Source of the DNA: Pseudomonas sp. MWU13-2105
Lineage (GTDB): Bacteria; Pseudomonadota; Gammaproteobacteria; Pseudomonadales; Pseudomonadaceae
Assembly: GCF_023242315.1 (NCBI RefSeq)
Contig: NZ_JALLIY010000005.1
Coordinates: forward strand, 310,001-374,000
Direction: 5' to 3'
Length of the DNA: 64,000 bases
The notes under the pieces are model-generated. The model did not search any database, had not been told where the DNA came from, and saw nothing but the letters and a program-made list of their open reading frames with translations. This document shows, piece by piece, positions 61,452 through 64,000 of this stretch (within the stretch, counting starts at the first letter, position 1; each line of letters starts with the position of its first letter). Both the position numbers and the translations under genes were made by a program.

Positions 61452-62095
61452 TGACTTCGTCCATTCTTCCCTTCCCCTCTGATTATCATGAACGAGCTAA
61501 AGCGCTTGGCAGCTCGACTCTGTATGAGGCCTCCCATCTACCCTGTGCGGTTGACAGTGCCATCCGTCCGATCTGGGATGGAGCCTTCATCGCGGCCCCC
61601 GCCTACCCTCTGGAGTGCTCTCCGGGCGACAATCTGTCCCTGCATCTGGCCATGGAGCGCGTGCCTCGAGGCAGTGTGCTGGTTGTGGGGACGGGTGGCT
61701 TTATCGCCGGTTATTGGGGCGAAGTGCTCACCGTTGCGGCTGAAGCGGCCGGCGTAGTCGGCCTGGTTATCGACGGCGGGGTACGCGATATCGCTGCGTT
61801 GAAGAAACGCCAGTTCCCGGTATTTGCCCGCGGTATATCGGTAAAAGGCACTGTCAAAACCAGCGCGCCTTCAGTGGGCCGGCCCTTCCATTTCAACGGG
61901 GCTTTTGTGGCTCTGGGCGATCTGGTGGTGGCCGACGATGACGGTGTGATCATCATTCCCAAGGCGGATGCGGCACGCACCCTGGCCGAAGGCCAAGCAC
62001 GAGCGAACAAGGAAGCCCAGATGATGCAAGCATTGACCGAGGGTCGCTCAACTCTTGAGCTGATGAACCTGACCGAATGGAGAACCCGCGCATGA
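61451..62095 (+). CDS. RraA-family aldolase/decarboxylase, third of three
   Basis: A 214-residue RraA-fold protein with D108, R112 and D113 in GLVIDGGVRD and YWGEVLTVAA, whose Glu matches the canonical aldolases. Its C-terminal half (GDLVVADDDGVIIIPKADA) is standard. It resembles the aldolase at 15391 in the DGGVRD region more than its operon neighbours. Overlaps the aminotransferase start by ATGA at 62092-62095. Confidence 0.87.
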   Translation: MTSSILPFPSDYHERAKALGSSTLYEASHLPCAVDSAIRPIWDGAFIAAPAYPLECSPGDNLSLHLAMERVPRGSVLVVGTGGFIAGYWGEVLTVAAEAAGVVGLVIDGGVRDIAALKKRQFPVFARGISVKGTVKTSAPSVGRPFHFNGAFVALGDLVVADDDGVIIIPKADAARTLAEGQARANKEAQMMQALTEGRSTLELMNLTEWRTRA

Positions 62096-63306
62096 GTGCC
62101 GACATTCACCGCCTGAACCAACGCCTGGCCAGTGCACAACCTTCGGCGACCTATCGCATCATGGATCGCGTGGCGGAGCGACGGGCGCAAGGGGCGAAAA
62201 TCATTTCCCTGTGCGCCGGCGAACCTGACTTCGATACCCCAAAGCACGTACGTGAGGCAGCCATTGCCGCCATCGAACACGGTCACACCCGTTACACTCA
62301 GGTTGCCGGTGTCCGTTCATTGCGCGAAGCAGTGGCGGCAAAGTTCCGCCGCGAGAACGGCCTGGACGTCAGTTGGCAGGACACGCTGGTCTGCAACGGC
62401 GGCAAACAGGTGATCTACAACGCCCTGGCCGCGACCCTGAACGAGGGCGACCAGGTCATCGTGCCAGCGCCCTACTGGGTCAGTTACCCGGAAATGGTTC
62501 AACTGTGCGGTGGTGAAGCCAGAATCGTCACCTGTGATGCCGATACCGGTTTCAAGTTGAGCGCCTCGGCACTGCACGCCGCGATCACTCCGCAGACCCG
62601 CTGGCTGATCCTCAATTCGCCCTCCAACCCGACTGGCGCGGTGTACAGCCGGGAGGAACTCCAGGCATTGGCAGAGGTGCTGTTGGCCCACCCTCACGTA
62701 TTGATTCTGGCCGATGACATTTATGAACACCTGATCTTCGATGATCAGCCATTCCATACCTTGGCCCAGGTTGAACCACGATTGGCACCACGAACCCTGA
62801 CCATGAACGGCGTCTCCAAAGCCTATGCCATGACCGGCTGGCGCATCGGCTTTGCCACGGGACCACGTTGGCTGCTGGAGGCCATGGAAAAGCTGCAAGG
62901 TCAACAAACCTCAGGCGCCAGCTCGATCTCACAGCAGGCCGCACTGGCCGCGCTGGAAGGTCCCAAGGATTTCATCCGCGAAAGCCGCTCCGCTTTCCAG
63001 GGGCGCCGCGATTTGATGGTGGCGCTGCTGAACGACACACCAGGTCTTGAATGCATCAGTCCAGCCGGGGCGTTTTACGCGTTCGCCTCCTGCGCCGGGC
63101 TGATCGGCCGTACCTCGCCGGGGGGACGAGTACTGCTCACAGATGAGGATGTGGCCCATGCTCTCCTCGACGAAGCGAATGTCGCCGTGGTGCATGGCAG
63201 CGCCTTTGGCCTTGGCCCATACATTCGCATTGCATACGCCCTGGATGACGCCTCCTTGCGCCAGGCTTGTGAAGCCATCCGCAGGTTTTGTAACGCTTTA
63301 CACTGA
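62092..63306 (+). CDS. PLP-dependent aminotransferase (class I, AspC-like)
   Basis: A 404-residue fold-type I aminotransferase. PLP lysine K243 in GVSKAYAMTGWR, N179 in SPSNPTG, D209 and Y211 in LADDIYEHL. It is a paralogue of the protein at 14175-15383 (shared CNGGKQVIYNALAATLN/AAGGKQIIFEALAATLN-type segment and the same ending logic). Translationally coupled to the third RraA gene, so it likely produces the 2-oxo acid that the aldolases cleave, or transaminates their product. A strong terminator follows. Confidence 0.93.
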   Translation: MSADIHRLNQRLASAQPSATYRIMDRVAERRAQGAKIISLCAGEPDFDTPKHVREAAIAAIEHGHTRYTQVAGVRSLREAVAAKFRRENGLDVSWQDTLVCNGGKQVIYNALAATLNEGDQVIVPAPYWVSYPEMVQLCGGEARIVTCDADTGFKLSASALHAAITPQTRWLILNSPSNPTGAVYSREELQALAEVLLAHPHVLILADDIYEHLIFDDQPFHTLAQVEPRLAPRTLTMNGVSKAYAMTGWRIGFATGPRWLLEAMEKLQGQQTSGASSISQQAALAALEGPKDFIRESRSAFQGRRDLMVALLNDTPGLECISPAGAFYAFASCAGLIGRTSPGGRVLLTDEDVAHALLDEANVAVVHGSAFGLGPYIRIAYALDDASLRQACEAIRRFCNALH

Positions 63307-63320
63307 CCCCAGTGTGTTTG

Positions 63321-63353
63321 AACGAACCCGGCCATCGCCGGGTTTCGTTTTTT
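63321..63353 (+). terminator. Rho-independent terminator of the RraA operon
   Basis: AACCCGGC (63325-63332) and GCCGGGTT (63337-63344) form a perfect stem with a CATC loop; outer CGAA/TTCG bases extend it, and CGTTTTTT follows. It sits 15 bases behind the aminotransferase stop. Confidence 0.9.
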
Positions 63354-63416
63354 GATCAGGCGGAATCGATGCATTTCATCAATAATGGATCACTTTTTTT
63401 CAATCGAGCCTGAGCA

Positions 63417-64000
63417 ATGATCACGTTCAAACAACTGGAAGCAATCTACTGGATTGTAGAACTGGGGAGCTTTGAATCCGCAGCCATGAAACTGAACATG
63501 TCCCAGTCCGCCATCTCCAAGCGTATCCAGGAGCTGGAAGAGGCCTTTGACATGCCCATTTTTGATCGTTCCAAACGCAGCGCACGCTTGACGGAAAAAG
63601 GCACCGAGCTGTTCGAACAGGCCTCGGAGATTCTGCGCCAACGTGATTACCTGCTTGAACGCGTCAGCTCCAAGGAGGTACTGGTCAGGCGCTTTCGTAT
63701 CGGCGTCACCGAACTGACTGCCATGACGTGGCTGCCCGCACTGGTCGAGGGTATACGCAGCGCTTATCCCAAAGTGGTACTGGAACCCTCGATCGAGCTC
63801 AGCACTGAACTGGTGACGAAACTGGAGAGCGATCAACTCGACCTGATCATCGTGCCCGACATTTTTGCCGATGCTCGTTTCGTCAGTACTCCGCTGAGTT
63901 CGGTAGAGAACGCCTGGATGTGCGCGCCGTCATTACACCAGGGTAATGAGGTCATGAACATGCAGGCCATTTCCTCATACACCGTACTGACTCAGGGAGG
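63417..64000 (+). CDS. LysR family regulator, cut by the window end
   Basis: The first 194 residues of a LysR-type regulator. HTH in SFESAAMKLNMSQSAISKRI and the start of the effector domain (FRIGVTELTAMTWLPALVEG). Starts at ATG 63417, preceded by a GAGC stretch only. It reads in the same direction as the upstream operon but after a terminator, so it is a separate unit, probably linked to genes beyond the window. Confidence 0.88.
   Translation, partial: MITFKQLEAIYWIVELGSFESAAMKLNMSQSAISKRIQELEEAFDMPIFDRSKRSARLTEKGTELFEQASEILRQRDYLLERVSSKEVLVRRFRIGVTELTAMTWLPALVEGIRSAYPKVVLEPSIELSTELVTKLESDQLDLIIVPDIFADARFVSTPLSSVENAWMCAPSLHQGNEVMNMQAISSYTVLTQG

Overview
The window looks like chromosomal DNA of a Pseudomonas of the fluorescens/putida type. 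The evidence is the GC-rich coding style, a pobR/pobA pair of Pseudomonas type, and the density of LysR-controlled catabolic cassettes. No search could be run, so the genus is an inference. It is an accessory catabolic region. It holds no rRNA, no complete tRNA and no CRISPR array. It has eight intact or window-truncated LysR genes, two intact GntR genes, one AraC and one ArsR regulator, plus relics of a LysR and a GntR gene.

Layout. 1-2310: end of an unknown gene, then divergent pobR and pobA (4-hydroxybenzoate to protocatechuate). 2526-10967: an electrophile/quinone-response block made of LysR, NAD(P)-binding reductase, DODA-type dioxygenase, esterase, DoxX, LysR, pirin, two Old Yellow Enzymes and an ArsR regulator. 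10968-12772: scar of an integrative element, with an integrase 3' remnant, a tRNA-Leu 3'-end fragment and an unrecognised orphan gene. 12773-20124: carrier, aminotransferase and RraA-type aldolase, divergent from a 2-hydroxyacid oxidase, an MFS carrier and a frameshifted 2-hydroxyacid dehydrogenase. 20185-26337: GntR-controlled CoA-dependent operon with a CaiB-type CoA transferase, an enoyl-CoA hydratase, a probable mesaconyl-CoA C1-C4 CoA transferase and an MFS carrier. It ends in a gutted CitE-type lyase gene and a LysR relic.

26601-40233: GST and an outer-membrane barrel, then an aromatic ring-cleavage operon (HbpS-like protein, amidohydrolase, extradiol dioxygenase, FAH hydrolase, FAD monooxygenase) facing a carotenoid-oxygenase/aldehyde dehydrogenase/MFS operon. 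Each side has its own LysR and a recognisable LysR box. 40360-46860: dicarboxylate carrier, two VOC proteins (one exported), 2-hydroxyacid dehydrogenase, HMG-CoA-lyase-type enzyme and CaiB transferase, divergent from a LysR. 46904-48109: secreted pectate/pectin lyase. 48373-54441: VOC protein, carrier, ProC, GntR, FAD amine oxidase, tautomerase and a decayed GntR gene. 54491-64000: hydrolase, LysR, MHS carrier, hydrolase, LysR, then three tandem RraA-family genes and an aminotransferase, followed by a LysR gene cut by the window end.

Common logic: most blocks import an organic acid or plant/lignin aromatic, activate it (CoA transfer, hydroxylation or transamination) and cleave it by a lyase, aldolase or ring-cleavage dioxygenase. 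Two points deserve most attention. An aminotransferase plus RraA-aldolase module occurs twice, once with three aldolase paralogues in a row. The mesaconate-like CoA operon appears to have lost its terminal lyase by internal deletion.
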